Positions 1-13,195 of a stretch of 64,000 bases of DNA are shown here, one piece after another (position 1 is the first letter of the stretch; each line of letters begins with the position of its first letter). A program made the translations under genes and the position numbers. The notes under the pieces are model-generated. The model had not been told where the DNA came from. It searched no databases and was given only the letters and a program-made list of their open reading frames with translations. The stretch is taken from positions 2,798,501 through 2,862,500 of the forward strand of contig OZ037772.1 of the NCBI GenBank assembly GCA_964035545.1, read 5' to 3'. The stretch comes from Bugula neritina (lineage: Eukaryota > Bryozoa > Gymnolaemata > Cheilostomatida > Bugulidae).

Positions 1-279
1 AAGGGAATTCATAGTTTATCAACATAAACAGAGTCTGTGGTGAATATTAGGTCTGTGCTAAACCCGCTTGCTTCCTGTAAATAACACAAGACAAGATAAA
101 GAATGAGTCATACCTCAGCCTTAGGTTGCCCCTGGATCTGCACAAAGTAGGATGGTATCCTGTGCCCCCACCATAGCTGTCTGGAGATACACCAGTCCCT
201 GGAGTTCCTCAGCCATTTGTACCAAGTGACTGTGTGATAGTCTGGTATGATCTTTAGCTTGCCTGATTCTACTACCTGC

Positions 280-1035
<756 letters not shown>

Positions 1036-1289
1036 TACAAGTACCTCTACAGCCTTGGTTGCCATATCGTCACACGCCACATACCACTGTGGTTTGGGTA
1101 TCGGCTCAATGATATCTTTAGATCGACTATAACACAAGAGACCACGGTGTGGAGGTCATTGTTAACAGACAGACTCACATAGTAACAGTTCAACTCAACA
1201 GCATTGTAAAAGATAGTGGATATGTTAATGGAGCTATTCTTTAGGAGAACAAGAGAAGGCAACTTCTATTTCATTGAGATCTGTAACTA

Positions 1290-1369
1290 TGAGTCATTTT
1301 ACTTGATTTAGCACACAGAGCCATATACCTCTAGCTTTTAGCTATTGTTCACAGTTGAGCTGCTAATTC
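1290..1369. mobile_element. Half of a palindromic MITE
   Basis: Starts TGAGTCATTTTACTTGATTT and matches the left arm of the complete 182-bp hairpin MITE at 61992-62173. The right arm is missing; the sequence changes to unrelated DNA just after GCTGCTAATTC. This is where homology between the two VARS copies ends. Confidence 0.75.
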
Positions 1370-1490
1370 CGTATCTCAGTAAGCTGAGGGACCTGACACC
1401 TCAATTCATGACACAGTAGAATTCTTACCTTAGCAGAATACCATATTTAACACACGGATCTGTTAAATTATTTGGTTCCTACACACAAAA

Positions 1491-2130
1491 GGCTTTGAAT
1501 ATACAGGATAACAGGCTATGAATATACAGGACAACAGGCTATGAATATACAGGACAACAGGCTATGAATATACAAGACAACAGGCTATGAATATACAGGA
1601 CAACAGGCTATGAATATACAGGACAACAGGCTATGAATATACAGGACAACGCGCTATGAATATACAGGACAACAGGCTATGAATATACAGGACAACAGGC
1701 TATGAATATACAGGACAACAGGCTATGAATATACAGGACAACAGGCTATGAATATATAGGACAACAGGCTATGAATATACAGGACAACAGGCTATGAATA
1801 TACAGGACAACAGGCTATAAATATACAGGACAACAGGCTATGAATATACAGGACAACGGGCTATGAATATACAGGACAACAGGCTATGAATATACAGGAC
1901 AACAGGCTATGAATATACAAGACAACAGGCTATGAATATACAGGACAACAGGCTATGAATATACAGGACAACAGGCTATGAATATACAGGACAACAGGCT
2001 ATGAATATACAGGACTACAGGCTATGAATATACAGGACAACAGGCTATGAATATACAGGACAACAGGCTATGAATATACAGGACAACAGGCTATGAATAT
2101 ACAGGACAACAGGCTATGAATATACAGGAA
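1491..2130. repeat. 23-bp minisatellite, about 28 copies
   Basis: Head-to-tail units of 23 bp with core CTATGAATATACAGGACAAC and single-base variants. It fills the space where two VARS exons are expected, from about 10 bp past the donor of exon 2274-2140. There are no spacers and no ORF of interest. Confidence 0.97.
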
Positions 2131-4280
2131 ACAGAGCACCTGTCCCAAACTCCATCTCCACAAAGTCGTCAGCTACAATAGGTATTCTCCTGTCAGCAAA
2201 AAGATGTCTCACAAATTTCCCGTGTAAGTGTTTGTATCGGCCGTCTTCAGGGTGGACAGCCACGGCAGTGTCACCTGCAATAGTTACCAGACTTTATAGT
2301 CTCTCACAGTATTGAGTATTGATATACAATTATATATTTACTGAGTGTTTACCAAATCCAACTTCACAGTCACTATACTCAGAGTACACAACTCCCAGTA
2401 AGTTAGTATCAAGCTAATTAACCACTAACCCCCTATTCACACTTACCGTATCGTACGCCGTAACAGCAAATATCAGCCATTTTTACAAATGTCTGAGCTT
2501 CCTGTACGGTGTTACGGTACGGTAGGATCAAGCACTGCTTGATTCAAATAAGTTGCGGCGGACTCCTATTGGACAGAAAAACTTTTGCGTTAATTCATTG
2601 GATATAAATGTCTAATGAAGCGTCATAGATCGTACCTAATAGCGGACTTTGAAAACTTCAACCCGCACCTTAAACCAGTATGGAATAATAAAATTAAAGA
2701 ACTTAGGCTATCTCAAGTTCTCCACTACTGCTCCTAAGTGAGAAAGTAAGAATAGTTAGAGAGATCTACTGGAGTTACTTCAACTGGCAGCAAGAGTCAG
2801 CCATTATTACGTTGCTAAGCAACAAAGCTATTAGTGACATTGATGTCTACTAACCCAACATAGTTTCTAATCTAGTTGTGGCCACAATGATCTCTTCGTC
2901 AGAGTCTTCTACTTTATATGCAAAGGAAAGGAGAACTCCGAACTCCACCTTCTCCTTGTAGCCCGGCACAGAGAGCATAGTCCTTCCTGTCAACTCTACT
3001 TTGTCTACCTGCAATCAGTGATACAACTCTCTCAGACTATACAGGTCAAAGGTTAAACTGTAGTGTGTGCCTCTGAGTCACTGCGTTCTCATTCTTTTCT
3101 ATTCGTTCATATAATGTACATGAATGCTCGTACGAATGAATATGTGGCTGTGGTCTCATTGATGTATTCATTCGAAGATAGTCATAATGTAATATATCAG
3201 GCTGTGTCTGAATACTACTATTGGGTTAGTTACCACCAACACACAAGTCTCGCAGTGAATAAACAGTTGATGTACACACAGCCGGGAGTCAGACTGATAC
3301 TGTACGATATACCTCAATATCAGAGATAGCAGAGTTGAGAGTACAGGACCAGTTGACCAGTCGGTTAGCTCTGTAGATCACACCTTTCTCGTGCATTCTG
3401 ATAAACGCTTCGTTCACCGCTTTTAAAGATTTCTAATAAACAAGTATATATGAGTCATGTGTCAAGTGTGAGCTGATTGGAGACCAGGCCTCATGATTAA
3501 CCAATCATAGAGAGGATAACACACTGAGTCAGTAAACAGCCGACACGGCATATAGACTCCACTACTCAAACATAATATATGTATAGAGAGGATAACTCCT
3601 CACCTCATCCATAGTGAACGTAGTTCTGTCCCAGTCATAAGACCCGCCCACTTTCCTCAACTGATGGTAGATTCTGTCTCCTTTTCTATAGAAATTATAT
3701 AATAACACTGACCAATCATTGTGCTGCAAAACTTAGTTATATTAGCAACTTAAATAATGAGATCAATGATAGAGTGTGATGAAGTAAACCTATATTTAAC
3801 TTTTTGTATATTCAATTATATATATTAATTTTATCATATTATCATATATATTATATATTATCTTATATCAAACTGTAGCAACTGCACACCAATAAGATAA
3901 AATAAGAACTCAAACCCGAATACTAAGTCGCTATGAAATGCATTTTCAAGATAAAATATTCCCTTACTGGTTCTTCCAGTCCCACACTCGTCTCACAAAC
4001 TCATCTCGTCCCAAATTGTGTCGAGTTTTATTCTCTTCTCTAGTGCGTTTTTTCTCGACGACAACTTGAGTGGCTATTCCTGCGTGGTCCCATCCGGGTA
4101 CAAACAGTGTCACCTTCCCATTCATCCGGTGCCTGACAATACAACAGAACTGACACCTGCAGACACCTGACAACACAAGCATATCAGACACCTGTAGATA
4201 TTCTGGAAAGGTGCTGAGAGAAATATCTGTGGTTGAAACAACATCAATATAATAGATGAATGACTTATGCCAACTGGTAC

Positions 4281-5057
4281 TTAAAGGATTGCTCTATCTT
4301 GTCTAATAAATGGCCATTCAGGTCAAACACACATAATATTGTGTTTTTCTAAACATGCATTGACAAAAAGCATTTGATCAAAGGTAGAAAAAGTTAGTTG
4401 AAGTTGAGGGTGTAGATTGGTAACAGCCAAAACGCCGATTTTGAAACGAGCTGGGAAATGTGACGTAACAGCGCCAGCATTCCTGCTGGTCACGTGACTA
4501 TACAAATGAATAACTATAGAAATATGGCTGTGAGATGTGATCTTTCAGCTCGTAATTTGTATATTTATAGAAGTGCAAATGTGAATTATCTCAATCTATA
4601 GTTTTTTGACATTTTAAATAACATGTATGTGATAACATTAGGCCATATTTTGCTTGTAAACATTAGAAAAAAGCATTGCAAAAACATGCATTCTTTAGGA
4701 TGAATACCTGCGATCCATCTAAACTAGGTCAGATTGTGCAATATTACGGGCACACCAAAGCTGACCTATATAGCGCACTGTAACTGCTTGAGCGTTATTG
4801 GTTGATGTTGTGCTCAGCAACCTTGAATACTAGCGTTATAGTTAGCACGTGCAGCATAGTTACTGGCGTTCACACGTCACGTATTAGGCTATTCTTTTTC
4901 ATGGCTGAAAATTTTACCTCCCTCAAAATTGAAATTTTGAAAAGCTGTTTTCTAGGCACATATCCCTTTGCAAAGTCACAATTGTTTGCATACACATTAG
5001 ATTATAGTTCATAATTATAATGTGATTGTAATAAATTAAGATTGAGCAATCCTTTAA
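4281..5057. mobile_element. MITE with TTAA target sites (piggyBac-like)
   Basis: Inverted ends AGGATTGCTCTATCTT (left) and the complement of AAGATTGAGCAATCCT (right) are each bordered by TTAA (4281-4284 and 5054-5057). TTAA duplication with short terminal inverted repeats is the piggyBac pattern. The 0.77-kb interior has no transposase frame, so it is non-autonomous. It lies in the VARS intron between exons 5273 and 4132. Confidence 0.75.
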
Positions 5058-5688
5058 CACAAATTTTCTCAGCATTCAAAAAAGAATTAACAGGGAGATG
5101 TTCATAGCCTGTCTGTGGAACATCTCAAAGTGAGTTGGCAAGATGCCGAAATGCCATGTAGTCACCACCAGAGGAATGGTGTCTACTGTTACATGCTATA
5201 AGCTACATACACCACCAGTTTAGTGACTAGGTAAGTACGGAGTTGTCTCATCTATATGAATGAACATCTCACCACCGAACTATCGCATCCTCAACCGCCC
5301 CCGTGAGGGCGTGTCCTAGGTGAAGAGTCCCGGTCGCATTAGGGGGAGGGATCATGATGATAAACTTCTCTTCAGGTGTGAGTTTCAGCACATCTCTACC
5401 TGTTACAAAGCAACCAATCACATCTCTCTCGGTTACAAAGTAAAAAGCAACCAATCACAGTACCTGTTACAACAGAGTAACAAATCACACCTCTACGTGT
5501 TAGAAGTAACCAATCACACATTATAGACTTTACTATGATGAGAAGTGTACCTTTGAGATTATACTCAGGTTTGAAGAATCCTTCCTTCTCCCACCAAGAG
5601 TACCAGGCAGCTTCCACATAGGACGGGGAGTAAGAATCAGGCATGGGACACGTCGTGTCTAGAATAACAGAAAACTATAAAGTATAGG

Positions 5689-5882
5689 GGAGCAGCTGTG
5701 GTCTAGGGGTTAGAGCGTTTGTCTAGTGAACACGAAGCCATTGTTTGACAAAGGCCATTGTGATGTTAGGAAGAGCATCCAGTCATAATTACTCCTGTGC
5801 CACATCTAAATAAGTCCTCAGCCTGTTTTAACAAAAATGCTTTCCACCAGGAGTCTCTCACAAGGTTGGTGACTATACACTG
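5689..5882 (+). mobile_element. tRNA-derived SINE, copy 1
   Basis: Begins GGAGCAGCTGTGGTCTAGGG and contains an A-box-like GGTTAGAGC. The B box is decayed compared with the copy at 8073. The shared 3' body includes GATGTTAGGAAGAGCATCCA and ends near GTGACTATACACTGA. Confidence 0.8.
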
Positions 5883-7028
5883 ATATCTAGATATACTAAG
5901 TTGAGACTCCGGCACTCATCACACAGCAATTAGGTCACTGCTATTATCAGTAAATGCTATATTAGAAGTATACAAGTAGCAACATGGCTACCAACAACCT
6001 AGCAATGTGCACTTCTTTCAACTCACCTGAGTGAACAGGAAGAGAAGTAAATGCTCTGCTTTTAGCTGATTGACTTCTGGTGCCATTACTAAATACTAGT
6101 TGAGTCACAGAATCTGGTAGTTTACTAAAACATACAAAGAAACAGTCAGACTTGCTTTTCAAGGTTTCTATATCAAAAATCATATTAATGTGAAGCATGA
6201 TAAAAATAACTCAGTGTACATACTGTAAGTGAAAACAACATTTAAAGCAAGTGGGCTTATATGGTCAGAATTTGAGTAAAATACTCTTTAAGAAATCCTA
6301 TGCCAACAAACACTGCGTGATAGTTTCAACTTCTATTTAATTTTATAATCATTATTCTACAAAATTATATTTATTTTACAAGCAAATTCAATAACTTTAT
6401 CAAAAAAGTTCTATAATTATATGATCGATCAAAATCTCAGTAAAGATACAACTAATATACATAGTACTTACATGTTATGAAGAGTAACTCAAATGATTCT
6501 AACATAGCTGTGTTTTATTACTTTGAATTACAACAACAGTTGTGCTCAGACTAGACTGCGGATGTGTAAGATCGTTGTGCAGACAAAGCATCACAGTAAA
6601 CATGCCTACTGTCACTGCCTTGACAAAACCTCATGTTACCCTGTATGCTAATCATATTGATAAAATATATTTTTAGTTGAATTAATTTTCTGGCTTATAG
6701 TATGAATCTGCACTTACGCCACATATTGGTTACTAGAGGGCGCTCCAGGTAGGCCAGTTTCATGAGCAGCAACAGAACGATATTGATAACTTGACTGTGT
6801 GACAGGACTTTTATTACTGCAGCACGGTTAGGAAATTATGTCTGTTAAAGTAAAGTCCGAAAAATTACAAAGAAATACAGTGATTGACTAGTTAGATATA
6901 CATTAAATAAACATAATAAAATACAGATAATAAATTATATACATGTTATTAAATTAAATTTTGTGACTAAAACAAAATCCTTGTAGCTATCCATGCTGAT
7001 CTTTTGACAGCGGTATAAAAACAAGCAC

Positions 7029-7090
7029 CTGTCACACATCCGGATTGGGCATTGTCTCCCCGCCACGACTGACTCGCTTCTTAGACTGAT
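7029..7090 (-). other. Exon-like segment downstream of ATAT1
   Basis: A 62-bp segment with a clean acceptor (TTTTCAG, minus strand) and donor (CAG then GTGCTT). Its phase fits the donor after the last ATAT1 exon (7582). It would encode DQSKKRVSRGGETMPNPDV then stop, but only if the in-frame TGA at 7588-7586 were read through. Otherwise it is a 3' UTR exon or chance. Confidence 0.35.
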
Positions 7091-7588
7091 CTGAAAATGC
7101 ATCCATTGAATAAAAAATAGGTTTGCATATTGCATAATAATATAAATGTTGACAAAAAGACATAAATTGAAAGTTAAAAGTTGAACTAATTATTGATAAG
7201 AAAGACTGAGTTCTTACAGCACCTACTTGAAAGGCACACTATTATATATAACTATATTTTTGTTGTACAGATCAACATCTGCAGTTTTTCAGAGAAACTA
7301 AACTGAATTATGTTGTAAGGCTATTCATGCTATAGTTAACCACTACTATCAATCAATAAAAACAGAAACTGAAAATATCTCTAGTTACTGTGACATTGCA
7401 AAAATGTTGTAAGAAAAATTATTCCAACTGGTAGAAATTGAAAAATTATATTTATAAAAATATTGCAACCTGTAGAAAATTTCAAAAATGTTTTTAAACA
7501 AATCTAGATTTACAACTTTAAAGGGAGAGATCTCTAATAATAATAATAAACACATTGTAATAATCTGATTCAAGTACATACCTTTTCA

Positions 7589-7747
<159 letters not shown>

Positions 7748-7837
7748 TTATTAAATCGACAGTGAAACAATAAACAGTGTCTGTGATAGAGGTAGACCTA
7801 CAAAAAGGACCATGCGTAGCGTAATAGTGTGAGTGTT

Positions 7838-8040
7838 TTAGAACCAAACACCATTGGTGATGTTCGAAGAGCCCCCAGTCATAACTTTGTCCAGAATGGA
7901 GAGAGACCTATAAAAGGGACAGCTGTGGTGTACTGAGTAGAGTGCTGGTCTAGTAAACATAAGGTCAGTGGTTGCAGTTCAAACACAGACAGTGATGTGA
8001 GAAAGAGCATCCAGTAACAATTGCTCCTGCTTCACAAGGT
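7838..8040 (+). mobile_element. SINE fragments (two truncated copies)
   Basis: 7838-7893 carries only the 3' body (CACCATTGGTGATGTTCGAAGAG). 7916-8040 carries a diverged head (GGACAGCTGTGGTGTACTGA) and body (GAGAAAGAGCATCCAGTAAC) of the same SINE family as 8073-8275. They sit in the first ATAT1 intron on the exon 7729 side. Confidence 0.65.
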
Positions 8041-8072
8041 CAATATAAATAAAAAATAACAAACAAAAAGAT

Positions 8073-8275
8073 GGAGCAGCTGTGGGCTAGCGGTTAGAGC
8101 ACTGGTTTAGTAAACACAAAGTCACGGGTTCGAACCCCAGTAAAGGCTATTGGTGATGTTAGGAAGAGCATCCAGTCATAATTGCTCTAGTGCCCCACCT
8201 GAACACGTCCTTAGTCTGGTTTAGAAAGACACTTTCCATCAGGGGTTTCTCACAGGGATAGTGACTATACACTCA
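8073..8275 (+). mobile_element. tRNA-derived SINE, best copy
   Basis: Head GGAGCAGCTGTGGGCTAGCG with an A-box-like TAGCGGTTAGAGC, then a perfect B box GGTTCGAACCC at 8127-8137. This is the internal RNA polymerase III promoter layout of a tRNA. The 3' body (TTAGGAAGAGCATCCAGTCA, then ATAGTGACTATACACTC) is shared with 5689-5882 and, inverted, with 30352-30470. Confidence 0.85.
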
Positions 8276-9014
8276 CAAGAGTTTTACAATTATTAAAGCA
8301 GCAGAATTAGCAGAACATCAGAAAATGTAAAATCAGGTGAATTTTTTTAAATTTATAACATTAAACTAGGACACAGACCTCTAACATAAACTCAAAGAGC
8401 CTCTTGCCAAAACCCTGCCGTTGCTTCTTCTCATGGACATGGAAGTCAAGGATACACAGTGGCTCCACCTCTCTCTGATTACCTTGATGGTCGTAGAGAA
8501 ACAACTTCTTGATAAAACCAACAGCTGTGCCTTTTTATTACTGCAACAGTATGAAATTATGAGCAACTTGCAGACAGAGAAAGCTTAATCAAAAACGAAA
8601 TTCAGTTTTCCAAATATATGTAAGCTTTCAAGGAAAAAAATAAAAATTGGCAGCCAATTACAGAGCAAAATGTCACCTTACAATTTTTATACTTTCAGCT
8701 TAACGTGAACATCAAATATGCAAGATAGCAAACTCTATAGTCTGAGAATTTATAACTTTAGCCCAGTAAAATAGTGTGTATTTCGAGTGCTGCCTAACTG
8801 CCCTGCATCCAGTAAAAGTATTAGAATAGATGATGACTCACCTATTTGACTGACATTCAGTATAAATATAAACTCTTTGGTGAGTATAGGAAAGCTTGCT
8901 GCTGGTAGTTGTCACAGTTGAAAGGCCCTGGGCTTTCTCGGATGCCTCACCCAGTCTGTCAATAACATGGCACAGGTGCTTCTGAGTGCTTGGGAGACTA
9001 AAGGGAAATGTCAT

Positions 9015-11390
9015 GACATCATTTCCTTCCATATTACAACAGTAAGTGGATATATGATCAATACCAAAACTATGCCAACCCAATTTCCAAACTACCATTC
9101 AGATTTGGCATGTAAGCCAATAAATTAATATGAATAGAGTCATTTCAAACTATCACAAAAGTTTGCTATTTTATGATGCTGTAAGTAAACTGTGGTATGA
9201 AAATTAATGTAAAACACGCTTTTTAGTGACTGTAGTACATGTAGAACTAGTAGTATCTCAAAATTTTATAATGCAAAAAACTCTAAAATTTTATGCTGAT
9301 TCATTAACTTATATTTTAATGTAGAATACCTCTATCCTCTTTTCTAACTTTAGATCACTCACTATCTATGTTTGTATACATAACATTTGTTAAAAAACTC
9401 TCAATTTATCAGATTATTTAAAACTACATTTTTTCTTTATTTCACTTAAATTACAACATAAAAATTCAATTGAGTATGAAATAACGTTAAAATTAACTTC
9501 AAGCATCTTGTTATGTTCTTAAAAATATAAAATCCTAATTCAAACTTTGATAATTTAGAAAAAATTAGTTTAAAATCATTTGTATATAATTGCAGCAACA
9601 ATTACTATTAGTTAACTGAAAAAGGTTTTGATTTAGCTAACCTATGGCTAATAATAAATTGTTCAAATTTTTGTACATGTGTCACCAACTTTAAATTACT
9701 TAGTTTACAGATACTTTTGCTGGTTTTAAGAGTCTATCGATGATAAAAATAGTCTTTCCTTCCACAAGTGAGCTAACATTGAAATCAAAATTTATTTGAT
9801 CTTGTCTTCAGCTTCTGCCCAGATATGGCAATTTCAACTTGCTAAACCAAAATTGAAAAGTTCATTTCTATCATTATTGCATATGAAATGAGCATTTCGC
9901 AGTTGAACTCATCAGAAATGACAGAATTAATATGAAAAAGAATGAAATACAGTTTAAATTAGATCAAATTTGTTTGCAGTTTTACTGCATTGTCATGGCC
10001 CATGAGCATAATATCAACATGTAGAGCTAATAGCATGATTGTTTTACTACTACTATTATAAGTTTTTACTTTCAGCATAATTGACTATTACACTTACTAT
10101 AGCAATAGGCATGGTCAATGATCATAAATTGAGTGTTAGCATGGCTATCAGTAATAAGTACAGCATAATAGATTATTATTATAAATGTATTTATACAAAT
10201 AGTAATAGTAATTACTAAAAGTAATATTTTTAGCTATAATTGGTATCCACCAGTTTGCACTACAATTTTAAATTACATACAACTTCAACTTAAAAGTAAG
10301 AGTGAAACGCTTAATAGTTATTGCTATAACTATGACTATTAATATTAGTATAATATGGTAAAATGCGAGACTGAGTACCAGTATAAAACTGATATTTAAT
10401 CTATTTGTAGATTCTAAACTTTTAAATTAGACCTAATAGTAACAGTAATACGATTAACTGTAGCAGCAACCTTGCGGTAACTCCTACAGTTAATCGTAGT
10501 TCTATCATCTATCAGTATCACTATGATTATCATTATGATTATTACTATCAGTATCAGTATCACCATCACCATGACTTCAAGTCTAAAACTATGAGTATCA
10601 GTATGACTGACTGTGAGAGTATCACCACCACTATGAGTGGTGACGATAGTGAGTATCACTATCACTACAATACTTAATTAGTTACTTATAGTTATAGTTA
10701 TACTCTGAGTTATACTACTATCACTATCAGTATCACTACGACTATCACTATCAGTATAACTATGACTATCAGTATGAGTATTGTTCTGCGATGCACAATG
10801 TTTATGTGGGCTTCTAGTGAGTTATTGGGATTTAGTCACAAGCAATTCACCGGTAGTTACGTTTGTAAACTTTATTATAAAACTGTCAAATATAATGTAA
10901 AAATCTCTATAAGTATCACCACAATTGCTACTTTACATCGCTGCAAGTGCGCGCTAGCTAACTAATAATTGTTCTGCTTGGCTTAATCCGCGAACAGTCA
11001 CTTGACCGGAACCTTGCTTTCCGGTCCTTCTGATTGGATAGTAAAATATAGTTATAAGTTTTCCACACAAAAGGGGACGACTCCATTATTAGACTACGTA
11101 ATCCCATTACAGTATCACTATCAGTATCCGTCTTCTTGGGTTAGGCAAATTTTCAACTTCCGCGCTGCGATGAAAATTCAACTAATTTTATTTTCAAAGC
11201 TCACGTTTAAGGAACTACAGTGCAAGCAAAAATTATCTAATATCGATGCTTAAAAACAAAAAGAAAACCTATCTATTTCAATTCAACTAATGCCTTGGGC
11301 TTGTAGCTTACTCAATGTTGCCTAACAATTCACAACATCCGCTACGTTTTAATTGTTAGCTAGGGAACCAAAGATCCGAACGGCCTACAC
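9015..11390. other. Non-coding stretch upstream of ATAT1
   Basis: I see no gene. 9.1-10.4 kb is plain AT-rich DNA. 10.5-10.8 kb is a degenerate array of trinucleotide-like words (ACTATCAGT, AGTATCACT), similar to 63.35-63.42 kb. 10.8-11.3 kb is less AT-rich and has no recognisable frame. Confidence 0.6.
10449..10498. repeat. 15-bp perfect hairpin
   Basis: Arms TACGATTAACTGTAG (10449-10463) and CTACAGTTAATCGTA (10484-10498) are exact reverse complements around a 20-base loop. Confidence 0.9.
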
Positions 11391-12310
11391 AGTTAGTTTA
11401 AGGTCATTACTTTCCAGATTCAGGCACTGCTTTATGTTATATATAAACGGTTTCCAGGGGATAGCTCGAACAGTTTTTGTCTCACATTAACAAATTTTAC
11501 ATGAAAAGATAGCTCTTGCATTCCTCTTTCATATACTTTTTTAATTTTTCAATAAACAATTTTCTGAGAAAGTTGTTGCATAATAAGTAAAATTTTACAC
11601 CCTCCATGTTCCACTGCTGTAGCACAGGGGATTCATTTTATAAAGTCTAAAAGTTAAACTTGACATTCCTTGATATGTTTTCTCTAATATACTTTCTTTG
11701 TTTTTTGAAATTCTGTTTATGCTCTTCACAATTTGGTAAAAACATACACCATTTTGCAAGTTTCACTGCAATTTTCTAAATTCTTCATATGGTGGTTCTA
11801 GCTACGCTCCTGTGACTAATTATAACATTCCTAGTACGTTTGCCGCTCTGCGCTATCACAATAACATATAGTACCCTCTCGCACAAATTGGCAATCTATT
11901 GGATTTCTGCCAATATAATGTTCCCTGTTTTACATTAGCACTTAGCTGAATCATCTCACTATGTTACAATAATAATATATTGAAAATGCCTCAGCACAAC
12001 ATAATTCTTTGTTTGTTTGGCAGAGTTAATTTCAGCTAAATCACTTCACTTTGCAGTCTTGTCAGTAAAGGTCTGTCTATAGAGCAGCAGGTGTACTTTC
12101 AGTTTCTCTAATTCACATATGACTATTTTAGGTACATTGTATTCTATAAGATCAATTTAAGGTTTAGTCCAGTGTTCAGTATCTAATTATTATGCATGTA
12201 TGTTGTCTTACTGTTGAACAAAAGTTAAAAAAAACTTTACAATTATAGCCATATTTATTATACATGCGTAGGATTTGCATAAGTTGACAAAAAAAATTGC
12301 AACAAAACAG

Positions 12311-12372
12311 GATTAAACCATGACCCACCAACTCCTCGCTGACGCCTCTAACCTCTAGACCACGCAGTCATC
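12311..12372 (-). mobile_element. tRNA-like SINE head
   Basis: On the minus strand it reads TGCGTGGTCTAGAGGTTAGA (A-box region) and then GGTCATGGTTTAATC (decayed B box) at tRNA-like spacing. It is probably a SINE relic rather than a tRNA gene: no acceptor-stem pairing is visible. Confidence 0.45.
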
Positions 12373-13139
12373 GTTAATAAGACGCGCACTATATGAGTCA
12401 CTATCATTACATAAATATTTCGCGCGCAAACGGGTTATAATTATTAGGCTGTCAATTCATGTTGATAGCAGTCAACTGTTGCAATAGTCTCGGGTTACTA
12501 GCAAAGCTAATGGTTTTGAACAAATAACCCAAAAGTTTAAAAATAAGTAGCTTGCGTATTGCTAGCTACAAAAACAGGTCTGAAATAGACTGGTAAAGCA
12601 AGCTCTTATTGTAGAGTTTGCAGATGTGCTCTAAAATAAAATTTAAACTGTATGCTATTACATAAGTATTTGTATGTGAGAGATAAATGGACATTACTGA
12701 GTTTTTGGAAAACAACATACTTGAAGTTAACTTTGACAATGGTGTGTTATTTTCATCATACACTAGCACAGATAGGGCCTATAGCATAAATCTCTAATCA
12801 TATGAATCTTTATGAAGCCCACAGCTCATGTAAGGGTGGCAAATGTAATTTGAAACTAAAAATTATGTTGCTGCATTGTGTCTAAGGTATATTAGAGAGC
12901 AGAATTTGGTTTTACTAGCCTACCCCAACGGCATTCTACAATGCAGCTTATATGCTGGCAGTTGTAATAAGTACTGCTAATAGCAAGGTTACTATCACTG
13001 CTAGCTCTGTGCAGTATGTAACCTCTTGAATAATTGCGCCAATTTTAAACTCTTGGAAGTTGGCCAAGTTATCATATCGCAGCCAGCCACCGGAGACAAA
13101 GCATCAGAGCTATTCATATAATATTATACTGATGCACTT

Positions 13140-13195
13140 GGTAGCAGAGTGGCTAATCTAATATAGTTCATAGTTCAACACCCTTTACTTTGGGA
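13140..13195 (+). mobile_element. Possible tRNA-like SINE head
   Basis: TGGTAGCAGAGTGGCTAATC resembles an A-box region and AGTTCAACACCC a decayed B box about 25 bases on. There is no other support. Confidence 0.25.

Noticed and set aside
1491-2130. CRISPR-like array
   Set aside because: Units are head to tail with no unique spacers, in animal intron DNA; it is a minisatellite.
3063-3329. 88-codon plus-strand ORF
   Set aside because: It lies antisense to VARS exon 3432-3313 and in an intron; no recognisable domain.
6058-6120. First VARS exon starting MAPEVNQLKAEH on the minus strand
   Set aside because: It has a good ATG and donor but ends in phase 0, while exon 5658 needs one leading base; no match to VARS N-termini.
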